This document shows positions 8,128-16,374 of a DNA stretch of 25,988 nucleotides, piece after piece. Position numbers and translations under genes: made by a program. The stretch is from a virus. The notes beneath the pieces were generated by a model that made no database searches, was not told the DNA's origin, and saw only the letters and a list, made by a program, of their open reading frames with translations. The stretch lies in the IMG/VR virus record IMGVR_UViG_3300030085_003924, positions 48,687-74,674 of that record; one strand, 5' to 3'. Position 1 is the first letter of the stretch. Each line of letters opens with the position of its first letter.

Positions 8128-8807
8128 TGGAAAAAGATATAAATAAAGATTATTTCAAAGAAAAAATAACTAAAGAAAATCCAACAATATTCGATGTTGG
8201 AACTTTTGATGGAAGTGATTGTTTAGATTTTTATTATTTATTTTCAAATCCAACCATCTATGCATTTGAAGCTGATAAAAGGTCAGTTGATATTTTCAAA
8301 AAATATGTTGGTCATAGACCAATTAATTTGGTAGAAACTGCTCTTTCAAATGTAGATGGTGAAATTGAGTTCTATCAAAGTGAAAGTGAAACTCGTAGAC
8401 ACTCTCAAAGATATGATTACGAAAAGACTTGGAGTGCGTCAGGTTCAGTAAAGAAACCAGATAATCACCTTAGTGTATTTCCTGATATACAATTTGAATT
8501 AAATAAAGTTAAATCTACAAAATTAGATACTTGGATGTCAGATAAAGATATTGATTTAATTGATATAATGTGGGTGGATGTTAATGGTGGAGAAGAAGAA
8601 TTTTTAAGTGGTGGAAAAAACACCATAAATAAAAAAGTTAATTATTTATATATAGAATTCAACGGAGTTGATGACCGAAAGTTATACAAAGATTGTTATA
8701 CTGCAAATCAGATTAAAGACACATTACCTAATTTTGAAGAAATAGGTATCTATAATTTTATGGGAAATTTTGGTAATATATTATTGAAGAATAAAGGAGT
8801 AGGATAA
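8127..8807 (+). CDS. FkbM-family SAM-dependent methyltransferase
   Basis: The protein has 226 residues. The SAM motif IFDVGTFDGSD is at 21-31, the acidic ribose-binding residue is in FEAD at 47-50, KLDTWM lies near 132-137, and DVNGGEEEFLSGG (151-163) matches the DVEGxE motif of FkbM methyltransferases, which usually O-methylate sugars or polyketides. The frame extends to a TTG at 8112, but the ATG at 8127 gives a one-base TAATG overlap and is preferred. With the C-methyltransferase at 523 it suggests at least one methylated sugar in the product. Confidence 0.87.
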   Translation: MEKDINKDYFKEKITKENPTIFDVGTFDGSDCLDFYYLFSNPTIYAFEADKRSVDIFKKYVGHRPINLVETALSNVDGEIEFYQSESETRRHSQRYDYEKTWSASGSVKKPDNHLSVFPDIQFELNKVKSTKLDTWMSDKDIDLIDIMWVDVNGGEEEFLSGGKNTINKKVNYLYIEFNGVDDRKLYKDCYTANQIKDTLPNFEEIGIYNFMGNFGNILLKNKGVG

Positions 8808-9568
8808 TGGGAAATTATCAAGGATTAAAGAAAGAAGAAACTCGTAATGAGTATGGTGAAGATATTCATTATACAAGTTGGCCAGTTGGGAAAATTCCTA
8901 AAGAATTTCAACGACCTGAACTTGACCAAGTAAGAGAATTGGGATATGATTGGGATGATCCACGAGATGTAGTGGATATGTTTGAGGAGAAGGTTGCTAA
9001 ATTTGCTGGTAGTAAATACGCTTGTAGTATAGATTCATGTTCCAACGGATTATTTTTGGCAATGAAATATCTTAATGCCGAAGGAACGATTACAATTCCT
9101 AAGAGAACCTATGTTTCACCACCAATGCAAATAATACATGCTGGATGTAAAGTAAAGTTTGAAGATAGAGAATGGAGTGGAGTTTATAAATTAGAACCAT
9201 ATAATATTTGGGATGGTGCTACGGCTTGGACGAAAGGAATGTATGTTGGAAACGATGCAATACAAGTTGTGTCTTTTCAAATAAAGAAAAGAATACCAAT
9301 TGGTCGTGGTGGTATGATATTAACAGATAGTAAAGAGGCATTTGAATGGTTCAAATATGCTACATATGATGGTAGAAATCTTAGAGAATATTATATGGAT
9401 GATAAGTTTGCAATGATTGGTTGGCATATGTATATGACACCTGAAGATGCCGCCAGAGGTATAATATTGATGGATTCAGTTCCAGAGGTAAATGAGGATA
9501 CAGGTGGTTCAACCACATATTCGGACTTATCAGATAGAGAAGTATTTAAAGATTACTTAGGAGAATAA
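8807..9568 (+). CDS. Short DegT/DnrJ/EryC1-type PLP aminotransferase
   Basis: The 253 residues cover only the large domain of the sugar aminotransferase family, whose members usually have 360-400. Conserved points: FAGSKYACSIDSCSNGL at 66-82, a D136-GATAW segment in place of EDxAHxxG (the Asp contacts the PLP ring nitrogen), and SFQIKKRIPIGRGGM at 156-170 with K161 aligned to the PLP-binding lysine. The C-terminal small domain is replaced by a short tail, with no frameshift visible and another gene starting directly after. AAGGAG at 8794-8799 is a good ribosome binding site for the ATG at 8807. It may make an amino sugar alone or work with the full-length homologue at 12149. Confidence 0.82.
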   Translation: MGNYQGLKKEETRNEYGEDIHYTSWPVGKIPKEFQRPELDQVRELGYDWDDPRDVVDMFEEKVAKFAGSKYACSIDSCSNGLFLAMKYLNAEGTITIPKRTYVSPPMQIIHAGCKVKFEDREWSGVYKLEPYNIWDGATAWTKGMYVGNDAIQVVSFQIKKRIPIGRGGMILTDSKEAFEWFKYATYDGRNLREYYMDDKFAMIGWHMYMTPEDAARGIILMDSVPEVNEDTGGSTTYSDLSDREVFKDYLGE

Positions 9569-10321
9569 ATGACACCTAAAATATCCATAGTTACAGCAAC
9601 ACATCGTAGACCTGATTTATTGTACAAATGTATAAAGTCAGTTCAAACCTCAACCTTACAAGAATATGAACATATAATAGTAGGTGACCATTGTGATTGG
9701 GCACAAAGAGTATGTGAGTTATTTTCAGATGATAAAAGAATAAAATATTTTGAAACACCACATCCTCATGTTTGGAATGCTGGTGCCAGTTCAAAAAATA
9801 TTGGGATAGAAAAGGCACAAACTGATTACATTGTTTATTGTGATGATGATAATATAGTATTAGAAAATCATTTAGAGGTGATGTACAATGAGATGTCGAA
9901 GGGAACTAAGTTGTGTGCGTCAAAATTATATGAAATCACATTGGATAATTGGGGAGATGGTTCAATAGAAACTCTCATGAACATACCATTACCAAAGTTA
10001 AATGAATTACAGAATGGTCGGTCACATTATGGTGATATGCAATGTTATGGACACACGAAGTCATTATCGGATTGTGTGGGTGGATGGCAAACAGCCGAAG
10101 AAATACAACACGATAGTAGGTGGACAAAATCAGCAGTAAATGAAGATGGATATTTACTATGGAAATTCGATAGACTTATTAATGAGAAGCCTGTGTTTCT
10201 TGATTCCATAAGTGTTGTGTATTATGGTAGAGGTGCCTGTTCGAATAAAGACAATGAATACGAAAAATTATTAAATATTGATGAACTATTTGTTTATCCA
10301 AACCTTACGGAGAAATTATGA
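9569..10321 (+). CDS. GT2-type (GT-A) glycosyltransferase
   Basis: The 250 residues start with a classical GT2 N terminus: ISIVTATHRRPDLLYKCIKS at 5-24, YEHIIVGDHCD near 33-43, and a metal-binding YCDDDN at 90-95. The segment GRSHYGDMQCYGHTKSL near 153-169 and EDGYLLWKF near 192-200 fall where the acceptor base and ED motif of GT2 enzymes lie. There is no membrane helix, so it is a soluble cytoplasmic enzyme. AGGAG at 9559-9563 precedes the ATG, which directly follows the stop of the aminotransferase. Donor sugar unknown. Confidence 0.85.
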   Translation: MTPKISIVTATHRRPDLLYKCIKSVQTSTLQEYEHIIVGDHCDWAQRVCELFSDDKRIKYFETPHPHVWNAGASSKNIGIEKAQTDYIVYCDDDNIVLENHLEVMYNEMSKGTKLCASKLYEITLDNWGDGSIETLMNIPLPKLNELQNGRSHYGDMQCYGHTKSLSDCVGGWQTAEEIQHDSRWTKSAVNEDGYLLWKFDRLINEKPVFLDSISVVYYGRGACSNKDNEYEKLLNIDELFVYPNLTEKL

Positions 10322-11304
10322 AGAAAAAAGCGTTTATAACAGGTATATCTGGTCAAGATGGTAGTTATCTTGCAGAATTACTATTGGAAAAAGATTATGA
10401 GGTCTATGGTATAATCCGTAGAAACTCCACACCCGAACACCAAGAAAGTAGAATTGACCACTTGGTTGGGAATGGAGTAGAAACAGAGTATGGTGATTTA
10501 CTTGATGTAAGTTCATTAGAGAGAATGATACGAACAATACAACCTGATGAAATATACAACATAGCAGCACAAAGCCATGTTAGAATCAGTATGGATATTC
10601 CACAATTTACAGTTCAGGCTAACTGCCTTGGGTTATTGAATGTATTAGAGGCATATAAAAACAATTGTCCTACCGCAAGATTTTATCAAGCATCATCATC
10701 TGAGATGTTTGGTCGTTCAGTTGATGAGGATGGATATCAAAGAGAAACCACACCTATGCATCCTACAAGTCCTTATGGATGTACAAAAGTATTTGGATTC
10801 AATATGGTAGTTCATTACAGACACGCCTATAAATTATTTGCATCAAATGGTATTCTATTTAATCACGAATCACCAAGACGAGGTTCTAATTTTGTAACCA
10901 ACAAGGTTGTTAAATGTGCTGTTCAAATTAAACACGGATTACGAGACAAGTTACCACTTGGTAATTTAGAAGCATATCGTGATTGGGGACATTCAAAAGA
11001 TTATGTTAGAGCCATGCATATGATTATGAATCATACAGAACCAGATGACTTTGTATGTGCTACAGGTCAGAGTAGGTCGGTAGGAGATATGTGTGAGTAT
11101 GTATTTTCAACTCTTGGATTAGATTACAAAGACTATGTAACTGAAGATCCAAGATTCATGAGAGCAGAAGAATTAAAATATCTTAGAGGTGACTCTACTA
11201 AACTCAGAGAAACCTTTGGATGGGAGCCAGAATATACATTTGAAACCTTGATGGATGAGATGATAGAACATTGGGAAAAAATATACGATTTTGGGAATAA
11301 ATAA
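10318..11304 (+). CDS. gmd: GDP-mannose 4,6-dehydratase (Gmd)
   Basis: Converts GDP-D-mannose to GDP-4-keto-6-deoxy-D-mannose, the branch point to GDP-fucose, GDP-rhamnose, GDP-perosamine and colitose. The 328 residues are a little shorter than the roughly 345-375 of most bacterial Gmd. Diagnostic features are GISGQDGSYLAELLL at 9-23 (NADP binding), RRNST at 34-38, NIAAQSHVRIS at 81-91, SSSEMFG at 126-132 with S128 and E129, Y153-GCT-K157, NHESPRRGSNFVT at 182-194, and RDWGHSKDYV at 221-230. The catalytic Ser/Glu/Tyr/Lys set is intact. ATGA overlap at the start. Likely users in this window are the aminotransferases and the RmlD-like reductase at 13302. Confidence 0.95.
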   Translation: MKKKAFITGISGQDGSYLAELLLEKDYEVYGIIRRNSTPEHQESRIDHLVGNGVETEYGDLLDVSSLERMIRTIQPDEIYNIAAQSHVRISMDIPQFTVQANCLGLLNVLEAYKNNCPTARFYQASSSEMFGRSVDEDGYQRETTPMHPTSPYGCTKVFGFNMVVHYRHAYKLFASNGILFNHESPRRGSNFVTNKVVKCAVQIKHGLRDKLPLGNLEAYRDWGHSKDYVRAMHMIMNHTEPDDFVCATGQSRSVGDMCEYVFSTLGLDYKDYVTEDPRFMRAEELKYLRGDSTKLRETFGWEPEYTFETLMDEMIEHWEKIYDFGNK

Positions 11305-11318
11305 GGATATATATTAAT

Positions 11319-12149
11319 ATGAAAGAAAAGGTTTTAGTAGTAGCTCCAACAACTGCAAGTAGATTACCATTATTAAAAGAGGTTTTAGGAAAATTATATG
11401 ACAATACTAATTTAGACATTAAAACTATTGTTGTAAAGAATGGTACTTATTCAGATGAAGAATATCAGAATTTTGATTTTGGATTACCCAATATAATAAA
11501 AACCACTTCAGAACCTGGTGGACATATATCACATGCTATGAATGTTGGTATGGAATATATGACAGACGAGGATTGGTTTGTATATCAAGAAGATGATATA
11601 GTGTTTCAAAATGAAAAGTGGTTAGAAAATATGATTTCCATATACAAGACTATCGATAATTGTGGTGCCTTTGGAACAAGACTTCATGGACAACAAAGAC
11701 AATTTACTAATACATCAGAGTCTTTGAAAAAGAAAGATGATGATACATTCGAGGTTTATTGGTCAGACGGGTTTACTTTAATTAGTGGTGATATAATTAG
11801 GAAACATAATTTAAGGTATGATGAACATATGATGACCGTTCCAAATGCATGTATTAACTTACAATTAATCGAATTGGGTTATGAAAATTGGAGAACAGAG
11901 TTAGAATATGTCCATCATCACATTGGTGGAGATAGAACTGGTACACCCAAATGGAAACATGCTGATGTACCGATACATATGAAACGAGGTGATTGTCAGA
12001 TTTACCTAAAGTATAATGGATGTGGTATTGAGAAAATACAAGATTGGGTTAATATGGATACTATTAAGGCCAGAGATTGGTTAATATCAAAAGGTAGAGA
12101 TAAAGAAGATTATCAAACTTTTGAGTTGAATGAGGAGAACTATGTATAA
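11319..12149 (+). CDS. Predicted GT-A glycosyltransferase
   Basis: The 276-residue soluble protein has a GT-A layout: VLVVAPTTASRLPLLKEVL at 5-23, TIVVKNGTY at 36-44, GGHISHAMNVGMEYM at 67-81 (the usual G-x-x-x-A-x-N-x-G helix), and WFVYQEDDIVF at 86-96 with EDD as the metal motif. Further on, YWSDGFTLISGDII near 146-159 and EYVHHHIGGDRTGTP near 196-210 resemble the acceptor part. It follows gmd after 14 untranslated bases, one of the few gaps in this operon. Those bases (GGATATATATTAAT) are AT-rich but do not form a convincing promoter. The start codon is ATG. Confidence 0.78.
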   Translation: MKEKVLVVAPTTASRLPLLKEVLGKLYDNTNLDIKTIVVKNGTYSDEEYQNFDFGLPNIIKTTSEPGGHISHAMNVGMEYMTDEDWFVYQEDDIVFQNEKWLENMISIYKTIDNCGAFGTRLHGQQRQFTNTSESLKKKDDDTFEVYWSDGFTLISGDIIRKHNLRYDEHMMTVPNACINLQLIELGYENWRTELEYVHHHIGGDRTGTPKWKHADVPIHMKRGDCQIYLKYNGCGIEKIQDWVNMDTIKARDWLISKGRDKEDYQTFELNEENYV

Positions 12150-13312
12150 TGGATATTAGAGAAAAACCATTAAAGGTTTTAGGGCCATTTGGAGACAAAT
12201 CAGATATAGATTCTATTGGAGAAGTTATTGAAAGTGGATGGTGGGGAAAAGGACCTAAAGTTCAAGAGTTTGAAGAAAAATTTGCAGAACTTGTTGGTGC
12301 AAAACATGCGATAGCAGTTACAAGTAATTCTCATGGTCAAGATTTGGTTATGAAAGCCATGGGATTTAAAGGTATTGATGTTATCAATCCAACAATATCT
12401 TTCGTAGCAACGGCACAGATTCCATTGTGGAATGATTGTACTTCCAACATAGTAGATGTCGATTCTGTAAATCTTAACATAACGGCAGAAGAAGTAGAAA
12501 AGTGGAAGAAACCAAATTCAGAAGTTTGTATTGCTGTGAATATGGCTGGGATTCCAGCACCTATTGACGAGATTAGAAAAGTATTTGGTGGATATATTAT
12601 TGAAGATTGTGCACATAGTTGTTATACAGAAGGTGCTGGTACAAAAGGTGATGTGGCAGTTTGGTCATTTCAGGCAGTGAAAACGATGCCGATTGGTGAT
12701 GGTGGAATGATTACATTAGATGATGATGATTTGGCAAATAGAATCAGAGAAATGTTATGGTTTGGTGTTTCTTCAACTTGGAGTAGAGCAGCAGATTCGA
12801 GTGGTACTCGACCTGGTTACGCTTGGGATTATCAAGTAGATAAACTTGGGTATAAATACTATATGATTGATATTATAGCAGCTCTCGGTTTATCTCAGAT
12901 GAAAAAACTACCTCAATTCTTGGATACTCGTAGACATATACAAAAAAGATATAATGATGAGTTACATCCAATAATCGAAAGACCAGCATATTCTGATACG
13001 GTTCAGTACTATTGTGCTAGATTACCTATGAAGTTTGAAAATATGGCACCTGATGGAAGTGGATATAGCAGAAAAGTGTGTAGAGATGACTTAATTAATT
13101 ACTTGGCAGATAAGAAGATACATACATCAGTTCATTTTAAACCTTTACATCTGTATAATTTATTAAAGGATGATACCAAAAGATTACGAGTTGCAGAACA
13201 AGAGTGGGTGAAGTTAATAAGTTTACCTTGTCACAATGGAATGACAGACGAAGATATAGATTATGTAGTTTATTGGGTTAATAAATTTATAGAGGAAGAA
13301 TATGAAAAGTAG
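12149..13312 (+). CDS. DegT/DnrJ/EryC1-type sugar aminotransferase
   Basis: Full-length PLP enzyme (387 residues) that probably puts an amino group on a 4-keto sugar nucleotide, using glutamate as donor. It shows SGWWGKGPKVQEFEEKFAE at 29-47, TSNSHGQDL at 58-66, IIEDCAHS at 150-157 with D153 contacting the cofactor, and SFQAVKTMPIGDGGM at 173-187 with K178 as Schiff-base lysine. Because Lys is kept, it is not a ColD/E1-type dehydratase, which has His there. With gmd in the same operon, a GDP-perosamine synthase-like reaction is plausible, but a dTDP-sugar substrate is equally possible. One-base TAATG overlap at the start. Confidence 0.88.
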   Translation: MDIREKPLKVLGPFGDKSDIDSIGEVIESGWWGKGPKVQEFEEKFAELVGAKHAIAVTSNSHGQDLVMKAMGFKGIDVINPTISFVATAQIPLWNDCTSNIVDVDSVNLNITAEEVEKWKKPNSEVCIAVNMAGIPAPIDEIRKVFGGYIIEDCAHSCYTEGAGTKGDVAVWSFQAVKTMPIGDGGMITLDDDDLANRIREMLWFGVSSTWSRAADSSGTRPGYAWDYQVDKLGYKYYMIDIIAALGLSQMKKLPQFLDTRRHIQKRYNDELHPIIERPAYSDTVQYYCARLPMKFENMAPDGSGYSRKVCRDDLINYLADKKIHTSVHFKPLHLYNLLKDDTKRLRVAEQEWVKLISLPCHNGMTDEDIDYVVYWVNKFIEEEYEK

Positions 13313-14000
13313 ACTCATATTAGGTGATGGTAGTTTAGGAACTGAATTAGTCAAACAAACTGGTTGGGATTATATTAGTAGAAAGAAAGATGGTATTGAT
13401 TTTAAGGATATTAAAACATATCAAGGCTATATGTTTGGTTATGATGAGATAATTAATTGTATAGCATGTACTAATACTTATGACAAATGGAAAGATGAAA
13501 ATTGGAATACAAATTATAAGGGTGTAGTTGATTTAGTGGATTATCTTGATGGAACAGACACGAAGCTAATTCAGTTTTCTACCGATTATGTTTATGCCCA
13601 ATCAAAGACAAACGCCTCTGAAACAGATGTTCCTGTACACAATGGAAATTGGTATAGTTATACAAAGGTAATATCAGAACCATACATAGAATTGAGATTA
13701 GACGATTACTTAATAATAAGGTCAACTCACAAACCAAGACCTTTTATGTTCGAAAAGGGATTGATAAGTCAAATTGGTAACTTTGATTATATTGATATTG
13801 TTTCAAAAATATATATTGATTTGATAGAAGGAGATGCAAAAGGTATTTATAATGTTGGAACTGAATTAAAAACTATGTATGAATTGGGTAAGAGAACTAA
13901 GGATGACATCGTACCCACTAATGAAAAATTTCACGATACCATGCCATTGGATGTGAGTATGAATTTAACTAAACTAAAGAAGTTTTATGATAAAAAATAA
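13302..14000 (+). CDS. RmlD-like NAD(P)-dependent sugar reductase/SDR
   Basis: The 232 residues resemble the dTDP-4-dehydrorhamnose reductase family. LILGDGSLGTEL at 5-16 is the nucleotide-binding loop, INCIACTNTYDKW at 51-63 sits where family members have NxAAYTxVD, FSTDYVYA is at 92-99, and Y118-SYT-K122 is the catalytic pair. It is shorter than typical RmlD (about 290), and the C-terminal substrate-binding part is compact. It could reduce the 4-keto group of either the RmlC product or the Gmd product. The ATG lies 11 bases inside the previous gene. Function beyond keto-sugar reduction is not supported. Confidence 0.8.
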   Translation: MKSRLILGDGSLGTELVKQTGWDYISRKKDGIDFKDIKTYQGYMFGYDEIINCIACTNTYDKWKDENWNTNYKGVVDLVDYLDGTDTKLIQFSTDYVYAQSKTNASETDVPVHNGNWYSYTKVISEPYIELRLDDYLIIRSTHKPRPFMFEKGLISQIGNFDYIDIVSKIYIDLIEGDAKGIYNVGTELKTMYELGKRTKDDIVPTNEKFHDTMPLDVSMNLTKLKKFYDKK

Positions 14001-14688
14001 GAAAGTAGCATTTGTTGTAGCATTACATCAAAGTAAATTACATAGACCTAATGGATTTGAGCTGTTTAATAATTATATTGGTTCTGTATATGATTCGTGT
14101 GAATATCCATTTAAAGTTTTTGCATTTGACAACCAATCCGACCATAAATTTGAAGTAGAAAACCAACCAGATAATTTGACCATAACAAGAGTTGATGACC
14201 AATACAAGGGTGGATGTACTTATACTTGGAATGAAGGAATTAAACAGGCAATTAAAGAAGATTTTGATGTAGTAATAATAACTTCAGATGACCAAATTTA
14301 TAATGAATCTGTAAACGATTTTGTAGATGTTATATTAACACACGAACTTAGAGACGATGCTATATTTGGCCCGATGTCAAATAATCCAAATAACAATTAT
14401 CAATTATCTCATGAACCAATTGATGATGTGTGGGAGATTTCAGGAAAACCAGAAGATGAACTAAATGGATTCTGTTTGGCAATGACACGAGAGTCTATTG
14501 AGAAGAATTACTTTGATGAGGATGGTAATTTTTTTAACACAGGACAAGAATTTATTTGGGGTAAACAGGATGTTGAAGTCCAGTCGAGAGTTGGGCATTC
14601 CATAGTGGTTGGAAAATGTTATGTTCATCATTATAAACAAGGTGGGTGGAGAGAGATACGAGATGGTTTGAGGATAGATGATGTCTAA
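13987..14688 (+). CDS. GT2-like glycosyltransferase
   Basis: The 233-residue soluble protein has a GT2-like start (VAFVVALHQSKL at 7-18), FAFDNQSDHKFEV at 46-58 in place of VVDNxSxD, the helix GGCTYTWNEGIKQAI at 75-89, and IITSDDQIY at 97-105 as the metal motif. DELNGFCLAMTRE near 156-168 matches the GxxxxxRR-like acceptor segment seen in rhamnosyltransferase-type GT2 proteins, and EFIWGKQDVEVQSR near 188-201 matches the ED-x-x-x-x-R part. The ATG at 13987 overlaps the upstream gene by 14 bases. Donor unknown. Confidence 0.82.
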   Translation: MIKNKKVAFVVALHQSKLHRPNGFELFNNYIGSVYDSCEYPFKVFAFDNQSDHKFEVENQPDNLTITRVDDQYKGGCTYTWNEGIKQAIKEDFDVVIITSDDQIYNESVNDFVDVILTHELRDDAIFGPMSNNPNNNYQLSHEPIDDVWEISGKPEDELNGFCLAMTRESIEKNYFDEDGNFFNTGQEFIWGKQDVEVQSRVGHSIVVGKCYVHHYKQGGWREIRDGLRIDDV

Positions 14689-15454
14689 AAATGTCGTGTT
14701 CATACCTAATATAGATTTAGGTGATGGTAGAAATAAATCCTATAAATACTCAATAGATAGTTGGAGTCATTTCGCTAAGAAGAACGATTGTGAGTTATTG
14801 ATTTGGGAAGATTTATTATTTCCCATAGAACAAATGAAGATAACTTGGCAACGATATTATATGTTTGATATTTTAGAGGCAAATAATATTGATTATGACC
14901 AAATTTTAATAGTTGATGCTGATACAATAGTTCATCCTGATTGTCCTAATTTCTTTACAGAGACAAATGGTAAGTATAGTGTAGTTAGAAATAATGGTAG
15001 TTTTGAGTGGACGAGAAGGTCAATGGATGGATTCTCTAAATTATTATTTGATGGAGAAGTTCCATTTAAAGTGTGGGATTATTTCAATTGTGGATTTCAG
15101 ATTGTTAATAAAGAACACAAGGAGTTTTTTGAATATGTGAGAGATTATTATTTAGAAAACCAAAATAAGATACAAAACGCTATAGAACAAGTTCGAGCTG
15201 GTACAGACCAAACACTAATCAATTTTTTAATTAGAGAACAGAATGTAGAATTAAATTATTTACCGATAGAATATAATTTACAGGATTTACATTCAAAACA
15301 ACTACTATTTCTTCATCCACAAATGTGGTTCGAAGATAAATTAATATTCGAAAATTGTGGTTATGTATTTCATTTTAATGCGATACCACCAAATGATATG
15401 AATAGAGATGCAAGTTATTGGATTAAAAGAACATATGAGGAGTTTTACGGATGA
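14678..15454 (+). CDS. DxD-containing GT-A glycosyltransferase (GT8/GT34-like)
   Basis: The 258 residues contain the clear DxD motif ILIVDADTIVHPDCPNFF (77-94, D80 and D82) with the preceding helix ITWQRYYMFDILEA (55-68) typical of retaining GT-A enzymes. Later, DYFNCGFQIVNKEH near 130-143 matches the NxGxxxxN region, and TDQTLINFLI near 173-182 matches the DQxxlN segment of the GT8-like folds. A C-terminal FHFNAIPP near 235-242 holds the His that often binds the metal-nucleotide. Two ATGs, at 14678 and 14681, are possible; AGGA at 14671-14674 is better spaced for the second. Substrate unknown. Confidence 0.8.
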   Translation: MMSKNVVFIPNIDLGDGRNKSYKYSIDSWSHFAKKNDCELLIWEDLLFPIEQMKITWQRYYMFDILEANNIDYDQILIVDADTIVHPDCPNFFTETNGKYSVVRNNGSFEWTRRSMDGFSKLLFDGEVPFKVWDYFNCGFQIVNKEHKEFFEYVRDYYLENQNKIQNAIEQVRAGTDQTLINFLIREQNVELNYLPIEYNLQDLHSKQLLFLHPQMWFEDKLIFENCGYVFHFNAIPPNDMNRDASYWIKRTYEEFYG

Positions 15455-16374
15455 AAGTAGCATTCTTTTCAGAAACGGGTAGTAATCAAAAATATCCAAG
15501 AGACTTTCCAAATGCCCGTACAGAAGTGGGTTGGTGTTTGGCATTAGATGCCCCAATGTGTCATTTGAATCCATCCATAAAGGAGAGATTAGAAAATTTC
15601 GATTTAGGGATAGTTATAATTCCTAAAAATAATCCTGAAAAGATTGATTGGGATTGGATAAGGAGTAAGTGTAAAAATGTTGCGGTAATGCAAGAAGGCC
15701 CACATTGGTACTTTCAAGATTATACAATCGATAAACAATTTCATTATTATAATAGTTTACTTGAAGCAGATTGGGTATATTGTCATAATACTTCAGATGT
15801 AAATTACTACAAAGGATTAGGATGTAAAGATGTTAGGGTGATGAGAAGTTTGATGATACCTGATGGATTAGTCCCAAGAAACGAGTGGGGAGATGTAACA
15901 ATTATTGGTGGTAATTTTGTTAGTTGGTATGGTGGATTTGATTCCTATATGGTTGCAAGAGAGATAGGAGACCCGATAGTAGCACCATCAATGGGTAGGA
16001 AACAAGATTTGGAAAATCAAATAGAAGATATTCAGTATTTACCATACATGAGTTGGAGAGATTGGATTAATAGTTTATCCCAATACAATATAGGAATACA
16101 TTTGATGAGAACACATGCAGCTGGTACATTCGCTATGAATTGTGGATTTCATGGAATACCATGTATTGGATACAAAGGATTGGACACACAAGAATTAATA
16201 TTTCCAAACACAACAATAGAGGTTGGTGATTTGGAAGGAGCACAAAAGATAGCAAAGAAACTCAAAACGGATGAAAAATTTTATGATGAGTGTAGTAAAG
16301 AAGCATTATATAGATTTAGTGAATATTACACAGAAGAAAAATGGTTAGAAAATTGGGAGAATACAAACAAATGA
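15451..16374 (+). CDS. GT-B-like glycosyltransferase
   Basis: The 307-residue protein has no membrane segments. The N-terminal half holds LGIVIIPKN near 52-60 and VAVMQEGPHWYFQDY near 77-91. The C-terminal half has VTIIGGNFVSWYGG near 148-161, IQYLPYMSWRDWINSLSQYNIGIHL near 193-217, and HAAGTFAMNCGFHGIPCIGYKG near 221-242. That is the order of a GT-B donor domain (strand, loop, then the E-x7-E-like helix region, here without the usual Glu pair). ATGA overlap at the start. It is the second GT-B-like protein of the operon; the other is at 2967. Donor and acceptor unknown. Confidence 0.72.
   Translation: MKVAFFSETGSNQKYPRDFPNARTEVGWCLALDAPMCHLNPSIKERLENFDLGIVIIPKNNPEKIDWDWIRSKCKNVAVMQEGPHWYFQDYTIDKQFHYYNSLLEADWVYCHNTSDVNYYKGLGCKDVRVMRSLMIPDGLVPRNEWGDVTIIGGNFVSWYGGFDSYMVAREIGDPIVAPSMGRKQDLENQIEDIQYLPYMSWRDWINSLSQYNIGIHLMRTHAAGTFAMNCGFHGIPCIGYKGLDTQELIFPNTTIEVGDLEGAQKIAKKLKTDEKFYDECSKEALYRFSEYYTEEKWLENWENTNK

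Noticed and set aside
12149-13312. ColD-type 3-dehydratase (colitose pathway)
   Set aside because: That enzyme has His in place of the PLP lysine; here K178 is present, so an aminotransferase is the better call.
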